Positions 1-7,447 of a stretch of 37,489 bases of DNA are shown here, one piece after another (the first letter of the stretch is position 1; every line of letters begins with the position of its first letter). Source of the DNA: Phycisphaerae bacterium (GTDB lineage: Bacteria; Planctomycetota; Phycisphaerae; Sedimentisphaerales; SM23-30); contig JAEIOG010000046.1 of NCBI GenBank assembly GCA_016342495.1, positions 1-37,489 of the forward strand. Direction: 5' to 3'. Made by a program: the position numbers and the translations under genes. Under the pieces are notes generated by a model. The model did not search any database, was not told where the DNA came from, and saw only the letters and a program-made list of their open reading frames with translations.

Positions 1-54
1 ATTGCCCAGATTATAAACGAAAAGCTGGAATTATTCACTTGTAAAAAGAACTAA
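1..54 (+). CDS. C-terminal tail of an upstream gene (partial)
   Basis: Frame 1 is open from the window edge for 17 codons and ends in TAA at 52-54, reading IAQIINEKLELFTCKKN. It sits four bases from the stop of the convergent lipoprotein gene, which is the tight convergent spacing seen elsewhere in this window (for example 27 bases between 29561 and 29589). Too little is visible to name a family. It could also be a chance open stretch. Confidence 0.4.
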   Translation: MAQIINEKLELFTCKKN

Positions 55-58
55 TTAT

Positions 59-1126
59 TTATGCAACAGGCTCAAATGCAGCCTTTAATAAACGAATGGC
101 TTTTTTGTATTCAGCGGCGGGCAGCTTTCGCTTAAGCTGTTTGCTTATGCTATCAATACGCTCTGGCGACCACCGATTGGTTTTTAAATATTTCACTATT
201 GCTTCATAATCACTGGTGGGCTGGTCGATTAGCTGTCTGACCAGGTCTGATTCTGCATCGTTGATCTCGGCTAATCGTTCATGATACCTGACATTGGTCT
301 GCTGCCTTTGATTTTCCAGTTCTTTTAATTTATCTTCTTTATCTTGCTGTGCCTGTTGCCTTTTAGAGTCAAACTGTTCTGTCTGCTCGATCAAGATTGT
401 TCCTAATCTGGCAACATTATCAATATCGGCAGGGGTATTTTCAAATTCAATTAATTTAACCCATATGCCATCGGCCCTGGCTGGCGTTGGCTCAAATTCA
501 GTCAATGAAAGTAAAGGGGTAGCAGCGGTATTCCAAACCAACCCCAAAGCAGTTACGCCACAGCCTTCGACTCCGCCATTGAATACAGCCCGACCAGTTG
601 GCTCAAAACCATACCATGCTGGAACAATAACCGAACCAACAACTCCGCCGGCACTGCCAATTAGTCCGATTGGAACCCGGAAAACATTATCCACGGTGCT
701 CTTGGTCAAAGCCCACGGATAAGCCAGCCACCAACCAAAAGATTTTCGGTTAACCTGTCGATTAGCAATAGTCAGATTATCATCCCATACTTTTTTGCCA
801 TCCTTAACTATAAAATCTCTGAGACAATCTTCATAGCTGAATTCCAGGCAATCTTTAGTCTCGCTGCCCATCTTCGCCCAACGGGGTTTTGAAGTATATA
901 ATGTAAAATCCTTGCCCGCCTGAATAAAATTATCTCGACTGTATTCCAGCACCGGCTCATAGCCCGGACACAGATAAATATCATAGGTGAGGTTCTGACT
1001 ATCAGTTATTCTGCCTTGCCAGATTAGCTGACCTTTTTGCCGGGCATTTAATGGCTTTGATGCCCCGCAGCCAAAACAAAAGATTGTTAATAATAAACAC
1101 GCGATTGTAAGTTTCAAACTTTTCAT
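59..1126 (-). CDS. Predicted lipoprotein with glycine-rich hydrophobic segment and coiled coil
   Basis: The 355-residue product starts with a basic, hydrophobic leader followed by FCFGC, a lipobox that would place the lipidated Cys at about residue 20. An outer- or inner-membrane-anchored periplasmic lipoprotein is therefore likely. Around residues 145-210 there is a Gly- and Val-rich hydrophobic stretch that could touch a membrane. Residues about 250-300 are rich in Gln, Lys and Glu and should form a coiled coil. A basic tail follows. A GGAGAAA ribosome binding site lies 5 bases upstream of the ATG. I do not recognise the family. The gene stands alone, divergent from the dehydrogenase gene across a 167-base gap. 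Confidence 0.8.
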   Translation of the reverse strand: MKSLKLTIACLLLTIFCFGCGASKPLNARQKGQLIWQGRITDSQNLTYDIYLCPGYEPVLEYSRDNFIQAGKDFTLYTSKPRWAKMGSETKDCLEFSYEDCLRDFIVKDGKKVWDDNLTIANRQVNRKSFGWWLAYPWALTKSTVDNVFRVPIGLIGSAGGVVGSVIVPAWYGFEPTGRAVFNGGVEGCGVTALGLVWNTAATPLLSLTEFEPTPARADGIWVKLIEFENTPADIDNVARLGTILIEQTEQFDSKRQQAQQDKEDKLKELENQRQQTNVRYHERLAEINDAESDLVRQLIDQPTSDYEAIVKYLKTNRWSPERIDSISKQLKRKLPAAEYKKAIRLLKAAFEPVA

Positions 1127-1166
1127 TTAATTTCTCCATATATTGTGACCTTTTGCAAGTATAATA

Positions 1167-1253
1167 TGCTATTGAAACTATCAGATCAATATAAAAATAC
1201 ATTGCTATTGAAAATATATCAATATATACTTAAAGTTATAAATGCTACTGAAA
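1167..1253 (+). repeat. Three direct copies of TGCTAYTGAAA in the divergent promoter region
   Basis: TGCTATTGAAA occurs at 1167-1177 and 1203-1213, and TGCTACTGAAA at 1243-1253, all in the same orientation, with starts 36 and 40 bases apart. They fill the gap between the divergent lipoprotein and dehydrogenase genes. The surrounding DNA is very AT-rich. Spacing near three to four helical turns would suit a regulator binding site, but no regulator is identified. Confidence 0.5.
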
Positions 1254-1293
1254 TAACTAATATAAAGTTAAATATTATACAAGGAATAGAAAT

Positions 1294-2250
1294 ATGAATA
1301 TTGTTTTACTGGACAGCTATACATTGAATCCCGGGGACCTGAGTTGGGGGCCATTGGAAACTCTGGGTGAATTTATCAGGTATGAACGAACCAAGCCAAC
1401 TGATATAATCGAACGGGCCAAAGATGCCGAGATCATCTTAACCAATAAAACCGTGATAACAAAAGAAATCATTTCATCATTGAAAAAACTTCGTTATATT
1501 GGCGTATTGGCTACCGGGTATAATGTTATCGATGTTGATGCTGCCAGGGCCGCCGGTGTAATTGTGACTAATGTCCCGGCTTACAGTACCGATTCAGTAG
1601 CCCAGACAGTTTTTGCCCATGTCCTGGCCCATTGCCAGCATGTCGGTGATCATGACAAGGCCGTCCATCAGGGACGCTGGTCTGATTGCAAGGATTTTAG
1701 CTATTGGGATTATCCTCTGATCGAACTGGCTGATTTGACTTTGGGGATTGTTGGCCTGGGCCATATTGGCCGCGCTGTTGGTCGCATCGGTTATGCCTTT
1801 GGCATGAGAGTCACAGCATTTAATCGTTCGGAGCTAAATGATGTCCCGCCCTATATAACGATGACTAGCCTGGCTGAAATTTTCAACGATAGTGATATAA
1901 TAAGCATAAACTGCGCTTTAACCGCTGAAACTGAAAAGATGGTTAGCCGGAAATTGATAGCGCAGATGAAGCCATCGGCCCGAATTTTTAATGCCAGCCG
2001 GGGCGGAATTATTGATGAACAGGGACTGGCCGATGCTCTGAATCAGGGCCAGATAGCCGGGGCGGGCCTGGATGTTTTATCAACCGAGCCGCCTAGTGCT
2101 GACAATCCTCTGCTGACAGCGAAAAACTGCACCATCACCCCGCATATTGCCTGGGCAACCAAAGCCGCCCGGGGAAGATGTCTGCGAGCGGTTGCCGACA
2201 ATATCGCTGCTTTTATTGATGGCAAACCGGCCAATGTAGTTAATAGATAA
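1294..2250 (+). CDS. D-2-hydroxyacid dehydrogenase, glycerate/hydroxypyruvate-reductase-like
   Basis: This 318-residue cytosolic enzyme of the D-isomer-specific 2-hydroxyacid dehydrogenase family reduces a 2-keto acid with NAD(P)H or runs the reverse reaction. The Rossmann motif GLGHIG is at residues 154-159. The three catalytic residues are visible: Arg236 in NASRGG, Glu265 in LSTEPP and His284 in TPHIAW. The C-terminal PHIAWATKAARGR stretch and the overall length resemble glycerate dehydrogenase (HprA-type) more than SerA, and no ACT domain is present. An AAGGAATAG ribosome binding site precedes the ATG. The gene is monocistronic, with convergent ThuA-like gene downstream. The exact substrate cannot be read from the sequence. 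Confidence 0.92.
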   Translation: MNIVLLDSYTLNPGDLSWGPLETLGEFIRYERTKPTDIIERAKDAEIILTNKTVITKEIISSLKKLRYIGVLATGYNVIDVDAARAAGVIVTNVPAYSTDSVAQTVFAHVLAHCQHVGDHDKAVHQGRWSDCKDFSYWDYPLIELADLTLGIVGLGHIGRAVGRIGYAFGMRVTAFNRSELNDVPPYITMTSLAEIFNDSDIISINCALTAETEKMVSRKLIAQMKPSARIFNASRGGIIDEQGLADALNQGQIAGAGLDVLSTEPPSADNPLLTAKNCTITPHIAWATKAARGRCLRAVADNIAAFIDGKPANVVNR

Positions 2251-2272
2251 ACCAGAAATTAATCAGCTCACA

Positions 2273-3223
2273 TTAATCCTGATCTTTTTCAACTGGGAAA
2301 CCTTCAGGGATTTCGATTGTGACCTTCTGGGTTGCTGCCCATTGAGCACCACGCAGGAAAGGAATCCTGAAACAATCTTTTCGAATTTGTTGCACAGCAT
2401 GACCTAAAACAGTGTGGAATATGTGGCCTTTGCCATAAGTAATAGTCATCAGCATGGGCTCTTCGTGGCCTGTGCCACCATTATTCTTATCAGAATGAGC
2501 TGTAGCCAGAATAGTCACATTGAGTGCTGGTCCTCTTAAGAAAGCGTACATTTCATCCGGGCAATACATAAATGTAGCGGGCATACCTTTTGTTATCGGG
2601 TGATTTTTATCCCGAATGGTAATCTCAAACTCGACTTGTCTGCCATGACCACCACCTTTACCTTTGGAAGTATCCCGAATAATATTACCATCAGTATCCA
2701 TGTAAAGATAAGGCCCACTTTTTTCATTGCGACCACCCCAGCCACCGATAGCAATCATTTCATTATAAGCTTGCCATTGAGGCCATGCGTTGTCAGCCGC
2801 ATGATAAATCACCACACCGCCACCATCAGAGACAAACTTTTCAAAGGCAATTTCTGTTTCACGCGGCCATGAATCGGCTCCATAGCCATCATTAACCACC
2901 ACAAGATCATAAGCATTAAAATCTGGTCGATAACCGCTCATGTCCTGGCCTTTAGCCGGGCAGGTGGATACATCAACAGTAAAACAGCCACAAGCCTCCA
3001 TCATTTCTTTGATAACAGGGGTTGTTTTGGTCCAGTCATGGTTGTTCTGGCCATCTACAATAAGAGTTTTTATCAAAGCAGGAGGATTTTGAGTCGAAAT
3101 CGAGTCACAGCCCGCCATTACAGTCAATAAAACCATCAAGCTGCATAAAGTCATTAAACCCTTGACCGTTTCCAAATTTAGCAGTGACAGACCTTGTTTC
3201 ATTTTTGTAGATGTCTCTAACAT
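2273..3223 (-). CDS. ThuA-like domain lipoprotein
   Basis: The 316-residue product has a signal segment ending in LTVMAGC (lipobox), then a class I glutamine-amidotransferase-like fold of the ThuA family starting at about residue 50 (TLIVDGQNNHDW). Typical family features are visible: the YDLVVVNDG strand, GGGVVIYHAAD, the HPITKGMP segment and the C-terminal GKGHIFHTVLGH. ThuA-like proteins in planctomycetes are usually exported and found among carbohydrate-degradation genes; their reaction is poorly defined. AAAGGAAC upstream supports the ATG at 3223, although a second Met at residue 8 could also serve. The ABC ATPase gene lies 54 bases upstream on the same strand, but no functional link is evident. 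Confidence 0.88.
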   Translation of the reverse strand: MLETSTKMKQGLSLLNLETVKGLMTLCSLMVLLTVMAGCDSISTQNPPALIKTLIVDGQNNHDWTKTTPVIKEMMEACGCFTVDVSTCPAKGQDMSGYRPDFNAYDLVVVNDGYGADSWPRETEIAFEKFVSDGGGVVIYHAADNAWPQWQAYNEMIAIGGWGGRNEKSGPYLYMDTDGNIIRDTSKGKGGGHGRQVEFEITIRDKNHPITKGMPATFMYCPDEMYAFLRGPALNVTILATAHSDKNNGGTGHEEPMLMTITYGKGHIFHTVLGHAVQQIRKDCFRIPFLRGAQWAATQKVTIEIPEGFPVEKDQD

Positions 3224-3277
3224 AATAGTTCCTTTTAAGTTATTTACATTTGTGATTAGAACACAGTTATTCGTTTT

Positions 3278-4090
3278 TTAGATTTTATCAATTTTCAGTG
3301 AGTAATTATTATTATCATTTAATACTTTGCAATTACAGTTGAAAGCCTGACTAAGAATTTCATTGCTTAAGACATTGCCGGTATGGCCATCGGCAAGTTT
3401 TTGGCCATCTTTTATAATGAAAACATTCGTAATCCACTCGCGTATTTCATCGATGTGATGTGTCACAAAAATAATGCCGGGGGCGTCATGATGACTTACA
3501 AGGTTTTCAATGTCTTTGAGGAACAGTTCCTTTGCCGCGGGGTCAAGTCCGCTGCATGGCTCATCGAGTACGAGTAGTTTTGGCTTGTTGACCAGGGCAC
3601 GGGCAATCAGAGTTTTTTGCTGCTCACCCTGAGAAAGTGTCACATAAGACTGGTTCGCAAAGTTTGCCGCAGAAAGCATGTTCAATGCCGACAGTGCCCG
3701 GTTGTATTCATCTTGACTATATTCACGATAAAGCCCCATAGAAGCCTCTAAGCCAGAGACAACGATTTCGATAGCGGTATCATTATTTGGAATATTCGAA
3801 GATATATTGAAACTGACCCAGCCGATCATTTTACGCACTTCCCGCAAATCACATCGCCCGTATATGTTACCAAGCACCGATACTGTACCGCTTGTCGGCC
3901 ATTCATAACCGGTGATGATTTTTAAGAATGTGGTTTTACCCGAACCGTTTGCGCCAAGAAGTGCCCAATTCTGGCCCTGCTGGATTTTCCACGAAATATC
4001 CTGCAAGATATCCTTTTCGCCGCGACGAAAGGAAATCTTATTACAATTAACTATAGTTGTATATCCAGAAATTTCAGTGTTGTTTTGCAT
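3278..4090 (-). CDS. Orphan ABC transporter ATP-binding protein
   Basis: The 270-residue product is a single nucleotide-binding domain. Walker A GANGSGKT is at residues 46-53, the signature LSQGEQQ near 152, Walker B LLVLDEP near 171 and the switch His in VTHHIDE near 204. The sequence resembles the ModF/YlmA-type subgroup, related to the ATPases of iron-complex and molybdate importers. No permease or binding protein is encoded nearby, so partners must lie elsewhere, or it may act as a soluble ATPase as some ModF-like proteins may. No strong ribosome binding site is visible before the ATG at 4090. It may be co-transcribed with the ThuA-like gene 54 bases downstream. Confidence 0.9.
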   Translation of the reverse strand: MQNNTEISGYTTIVNCNKISFRRGEKDILQDISWKIQQGQNWALLGANGSGKTTFLKIITGYEWPTSGTVSVLGNIYGRCDLREVRKMIGWVSFNISSNIPNNDTAIEIVVSGLEASMGLYREYSQDEYNRALSALNMLSAANFANQSYVTLSQGEQQKTLIARALVNKPKLLVLDEPCSGLDPAAKELFLKDIENLVSHHDAPGIIFVTHHIDEIREWITNVFIIKDGQKLADGHTGNVLSNEILSQAFNCNCKVLNDNNNYSLKIDKI

Positions 4091-4259
4091 AAAAGTATTA
4101 TTTATCGGGTTGCTGCCAGTTTCGATGCCAAACTTGTTTTCAATAAGATACTAAATCTACCTGAAAAGTTCAATAAGAAAAGTTATGCTATTATCATCAT
4201 CTAATTGACAGTGAATTTCTCAACCGCCCCCGATAGCAGCGATACCATACTGTTCATGA

Positions 4260-4469
4260 TTATGACTCATAATGAAAGCCCTCAAGCACATTCTTACCGA
4301 TAACACGACCGCTCTCTTGCTGCAAATGGGTAGCCTTAAGCGTTTCGGCACTGATTCTCCCGAGATTACCGGTAACAGTGGAAATCAGCATGCCATCGTC
4401 AATGAGCTGTGATACCCGATTCAGCAATTCATGCTGTTTTTTAAGATTCCCAGCTAAACCAATAATACA
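4260..4469 (-). pseudogene. Decayed C-terminal fragment of a zinc-type alcohol dehydrogenase
   Basis: On the minus strand a frame ending in TAA at 4260-4262 reads [20 protein letters not shown], continues with [19 protein letters not shown], and ends [15 protein letters not shown]. This matches, from memory, the C-terminal end of the medium-chain zinc-type alcohol dehydrogenase family (TIGR02817-like), where a LVDAG...LT...INA.NL..AH..IESG...GK.VLEGF pattern is usual. The open frame covers only 69 codons, is closed upstream by TGA at 4470-4472, and has no start or catalytic domain. It is a gene remnant between the ABC ATPase and the secreted protein gene. The rest of the 4091-4513 gap shows nothing else. 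Confidence 0.65.
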
Positions 4470-4513
4470 TCAGAACCAGTAATTCTTCTGGTGCTGTAGA
4501 AACAATTAAAAAA

Positions 4514-4536
4514 GGCGACCGCTATTAACGATCGCC
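4514..4536 (-). terminator. Rho-independent terminator of the TGA-containing gene
   Basis: Minus-strand reading gives an 8-bp stem with one G-T wobble (GGCGATCG with CGGTCGCC), a 7-base loop and then TTTTTTAATT. It lies 13 bases after the TAG at 4549-4551, not directly after the TGA at 4693. Its position fits the extended reading of the gene. Confidence 0.8.
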
Positions 4537-4548
4537 CTATTGATTACA

Positions 4549-6042
4549 CTATTTTGTTATTGTGACAGTTTTCTTGCCGGAAATTTTACCACAAAGCCCT
4601 TTAGTGTCATAATAAGCTTCGATAGTAATTTTTTTGCCATTGTCGAGTTTCATATCTTCTGGTACACGCCACGTGTACCCGCAAGTTCCTCCTCAGCCAA
4701 AGGGCATTTTGCCCTGAGCAATTTCTTTACCTGTGCTGTCGAATATTTTAACGGCAGGTTCGAGCCTTTCATAATACTTATAGGTGCCATTGCCGCTTTT
4801 TACCTCCCTGACTACTTTACTTTTATCTTGGATACTGGAAAGCTTAACGCCCAGCTTGGGATTACAAAAATAAGCACTGACATACATACTGTTATTTTTG
4901 ATTTTAACATTATCTTTTGCCGGAGCATTAAAGACAGCTTTTAATGATTTGATATCTAAATCTATTGTTTTGTCAGCAGTAATTTCCAGTGGAAATGCAG
5001 CAGTAGAATCATCGCTGTAATTGGCAAGACGAACATCATAATCGCCAGCAATTAGAGATACGCCACTGATTTTGTACTTGCCCACCGGCAAAGTCAAAGT
5101 AGAATCTTTTAAGAATCCGCTATTAGCATCCACTCTTAAATAGCTGGCACTGGATGTCAAAGTAACATTGCTGGCATTGACATTAAGATCACCACAGGAC
5201 AGTTTAAGTTTACCAAGTTTACCCATATAAGGATTAACGGCAAGTTTGTCACCATTTTCTGAAGGAGCAAAAGTCCAATACATACCATCGGCCAGATGAT
5301 ATTGGCCAGCTACCACAGAAGAATAGCGATCCTTATTCATGAAAAAAATATGTGTGGCAGGACTGTCAAATGCTATAGAGATGCATTGCGATTGAGTTAC
5401 AAGAACATCTTTGGTTTTACCAATCAATTTAATCTTGCCAACATAAGCATTTTCACAGAAAAAACCTACACGAAACATATCATTGTTATACTTAACAACC
5501 AAAGGCCAAATGGTAAGTTCCTGACCTTGCGGTTTGATTTTCAAGCTATCAAATAACAAAGTGTTATTTCTGCTACCGCTATTCATGAAATCAAGGGGAG
5601 ATTTTTTAGCAATATTAACAGCCTTATCATTGGTCAGGTCATTATCGAAGTTGGCATCAACAGTAATAGTGTCATAGCCTTTACCTGTCCCTTTTGACTC
5701 ATCCAGAACAAAAAACATTTTTTTGTTTCGGGAATCACTGATGGTATAAGAACTACCCAGAAGAAGATGGCCATAAAGTGGTTTATCCGATTTTAGTTTT
5801 GGATAAGCTTTAACATTATCATCTTTTGGGGATTTTGACGTTAAAATTCCGGGAGCATAATGTGGGGCCATTACCATATATCTGGAACTGGGGGGAATAT
5901 CGATGTCTAAAAGCGAAACTTTCTTAAGGTCAAAAGTTTGAGCTTTTTCGGCAGCGAAAGCCTTGGTTACCGGGCCAGGTAGTGCCAACATGGTCAATAT
6001 GACCAGACAGGCAATAGCCCTTGCGATAGAGAGATGTTTCAT
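4549..6042 (-). CDS. Candidate exported selenoprotein of unknown family (in-frame TGA at 4693-4695)
   Basis: The product would have 497 residues with the TGA as codon 450. The start at 6042 (MKHLSIARA) is chosen because AGAAAGGA lies 7-8 bases upstream and a clear signal peptide follows (AFA-AEK, cleavage near residue 31); an in-frame ATG at 6108 has neither. The body looks like a beta-rich periplasmic protein: repeated Tyr/Asn-rich strands, an acidic VDANFDNDLTND segment and, before the TGA, an Ig-like stretch. After the TGA the frame continues 47 codons with ordinary composition (GGTCGYTWRVPEDM, then LDNGKKITIEAYYDTKGLCG) to TAG, followed by a terminator. Decoding as selenocysteine would give a U-x-x-x-C pair. 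A nonsense mutation of a Cys codon or a sequencing error (TGC/TGT to TGA) is the main alternative. I do not know the family. Confidence 0.65.
4661..4695 (-). promoter_or_regulatory. Candidate bacterial SECIS element with its UGA codon
   Basis: On the minus strand TGA (4695-4693) is followed by 13 bases, then a perfect 8-bp stem GGTACACG (4679-4672), loop TGG (4671-4669) and CGTGTACC (4668-4661). The first loop G lies 22 bases after the UGA. Known bacterial SECIS elements are stem-loops just 3' of the UGA with a small apical loop, a G among the first two loop bases and roughly 16-37 bases of spacing; all three hold here. The hairpin is inside coding sequence (YTWRVP), as expected for this class. 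It is not a terminator, since no T-run follows. Confidence 0.55.
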
Positions 6043-6154
6043 GAGTAAATCCTTTCTGAAACTCGATTTAGGAAAAACAGGCAAGCCACAAAGCGAGCCT
6101 GCAGGCAAGAAAAGATTAGATTAAGAGATATGAAATAAAATTGCAAATAAAAAA

Positions 6155-6176
6155 GGTCGCCGATTAAACGACGACC
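6155..6176 (-). terminator. Rho-independent terminator of the HTH-receiver gene
   Basis: Read on the minus strand, an 8-bp stem with one G-T pair (GGTCGTCG with CGGCGACC), a 6-base loop and TTTTTTATTT follow the stop of the regulator gene by about 150 bases. The stem closely resembles the one at 4514-4536. The remaining sequence between 6043 and 6325 shows no gene. Confidence 0.75.
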
Positions 6177-6325
6177 CTGGATCTATGGATCTCTGTTACT
6201 GCTAAATAGAAACCGAAGTTTCTGCCTCCAAGCAATAACGAGCCAGATTATAATTTTAATTGCCTTTTATATATACTTAGGCCTCATTTATTATAAATTC
6301 AAGTAAAAATCTTATTTATTATATT

Positions 6326-6904
6326 TTAATATACAATTGCCAGAGAATCTTCAATGCAGTCAATCATTTGTTTCATATCAAACGGTCGGCACAGATAAGC
6401 ATCAAAGCCCTGCTGCAACAGTGCATTACCTTCACCTTCGGTCAAATTAGAGGTAATAGCAACGATTCTGGCACCCTGCAACTCGATACTGTCACGAACT
6501 ATACTGCAAATACGTTTTACATTAATATCTTCCAGCATCAAATCAATAAAGATGATGTGGGGCCTAAACTGATCAGCGAGAATACCTGCATCAAAACCAC
6601 ATTCAGCGGTTTGAACTTCGAATCGGTCAGATTTTCCCAGTTCAGCAGCTACAGCATCGCGGATATCCGCTTTATTATCAACAAGCAGGACCCGGGTAGC
6701 ACCTCCATCAAGGCCATTGAGTGGAATACCGTGAGCTCGCATGAACCTAACCAGTTGCGACACCGGTATACGGCGGTCTTTGCTGCCTGGTATTCTATAG
6801 CCCCGTAATTGACCAGAGTCAAACCATTTGGAAACGGTGCGTGGTGCGACATTACAGATTTTGGCTACCTGTCCAGTTGTTAATACATCTTTTCTCTTAT
6901 CCAT
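6326..6904 (-). CDS. DNA-binding HTH fused to a degenerate receiver domain
   Basis: The 192-residue cytosolic regulator has an N-terminal MerR/BldC/excisionase-like helix-turn-helix (residues 8-60: TTGQVAKICNVAPRTVSKWF, then a GYRIPGSKDRRIP wing) and a receiver-like domain from about residue 70. The phosphoacceptor Asp121 (IFIDLML) and Thr151 (AITSN) are present. However, the acidic pair is Asp76-Asn77 (VDN), and the invariant Lys of the KPF motif is Arg173 (CRPF). Domain order is reversed relative to most response regulators. No histidine kinase gene is nearby. With these substitutions it may be regulated by something other than phosphorylation. No strong ribosome binding site is visible upstream of the ATG. 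Targets are unknown. Confidence 0.85.
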   Translation of the reverse strand: MDKRKDVLTTGQVAKICNVAPRTVSKWFDSGQLRGYRIPGSKDRRIPVSQLVRFMRAHGIPLNGLDGGATRVLLVDNKADIRDAVAAELGKSDRFEVQTAECGFDAGILADQFRPHIIFIDLMLEDINVKRICSIVRDSIELQGARIVAITSNLTEGEGNALLQQGFDAYLCRPFDMKQMIDCIEDSLAIVY

Positions 6905-7447
6905 AGCACTTCACAATCGGTTATGTAAGCTAGCAGCCCCCCATGGCAACTACGCTTTGTTGAGTTTTCTTACCTCGTACACGCTAATGCAAGTCAAAGC
7001 TATGCTTCAACCTTACATAATATTTTTCGGCACGATAGAGACGTGAATTAACCATGTATTAAGATAATTTGAAGATTTTTCCCGTTAAAAACCCAAGATT
7101 AGGCAGGTCCATAAGAGCCAGGACTCAAAACAACCATAAAATCCATAAAAACCGGTTTATCAGCTTAAATCTTAGGATAAATTTATAAAAAATGTTAATT
7201 ACACAAAATTATCACTATTATTTTTTTAAGGCTTTTGTTACTAAATTTTCTAAAAATCAGCTTTTTGCTGACAATAATTTGTTTATCGGACCAAGATAGA
7301 TGTAAAATCAATAACATGATTATCAAATGTTAAATATATGACAAAAACAATATTTACTCAATTTCAAGATTATGTCTTTGAAATCAATCAATATTTAAGG
7401 ATAATTGAAATCTGAAATAAAGCCCACAACTATCGAGGTAAGCCCAG
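6905..7447. other. Divergent intergenic region, no gene seen
   Basis: This 543-base AT-rich stretch separates the divergent regulator and glycosidase-like genes. I see no convincing open frame. A short hairpin (TCAGC, five T, GCTGA) lies near 7257-7271. A GAGGT ribosome binding site for the gene at 7448 lies at its right end. No confident promoter pair could be assigned by eye. Confidence 0.6.

Noticed and set aside
4651-4692. GAGGAGG right after the TGA as a ribosome binding site for a small downstream gene
   Set aside because: The first in-frame ATG is about 40 bases away, and a nearer TTG lies in a different frame that soon stops. The good coding frame has no start.
4693-4695. Genome-wide reassignment of TGA to Trp or Gly
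   Set aside because: All other genes have no internal TGA and use TGG for Trp, so only this one codon would be recoded.
6043-6108. Upstream in-frame ATG at 6108 for the secreted protein
   Set aside because: It would put 22 residues before the signal peptide and lacks a ribosome binding site; 6042 has both.
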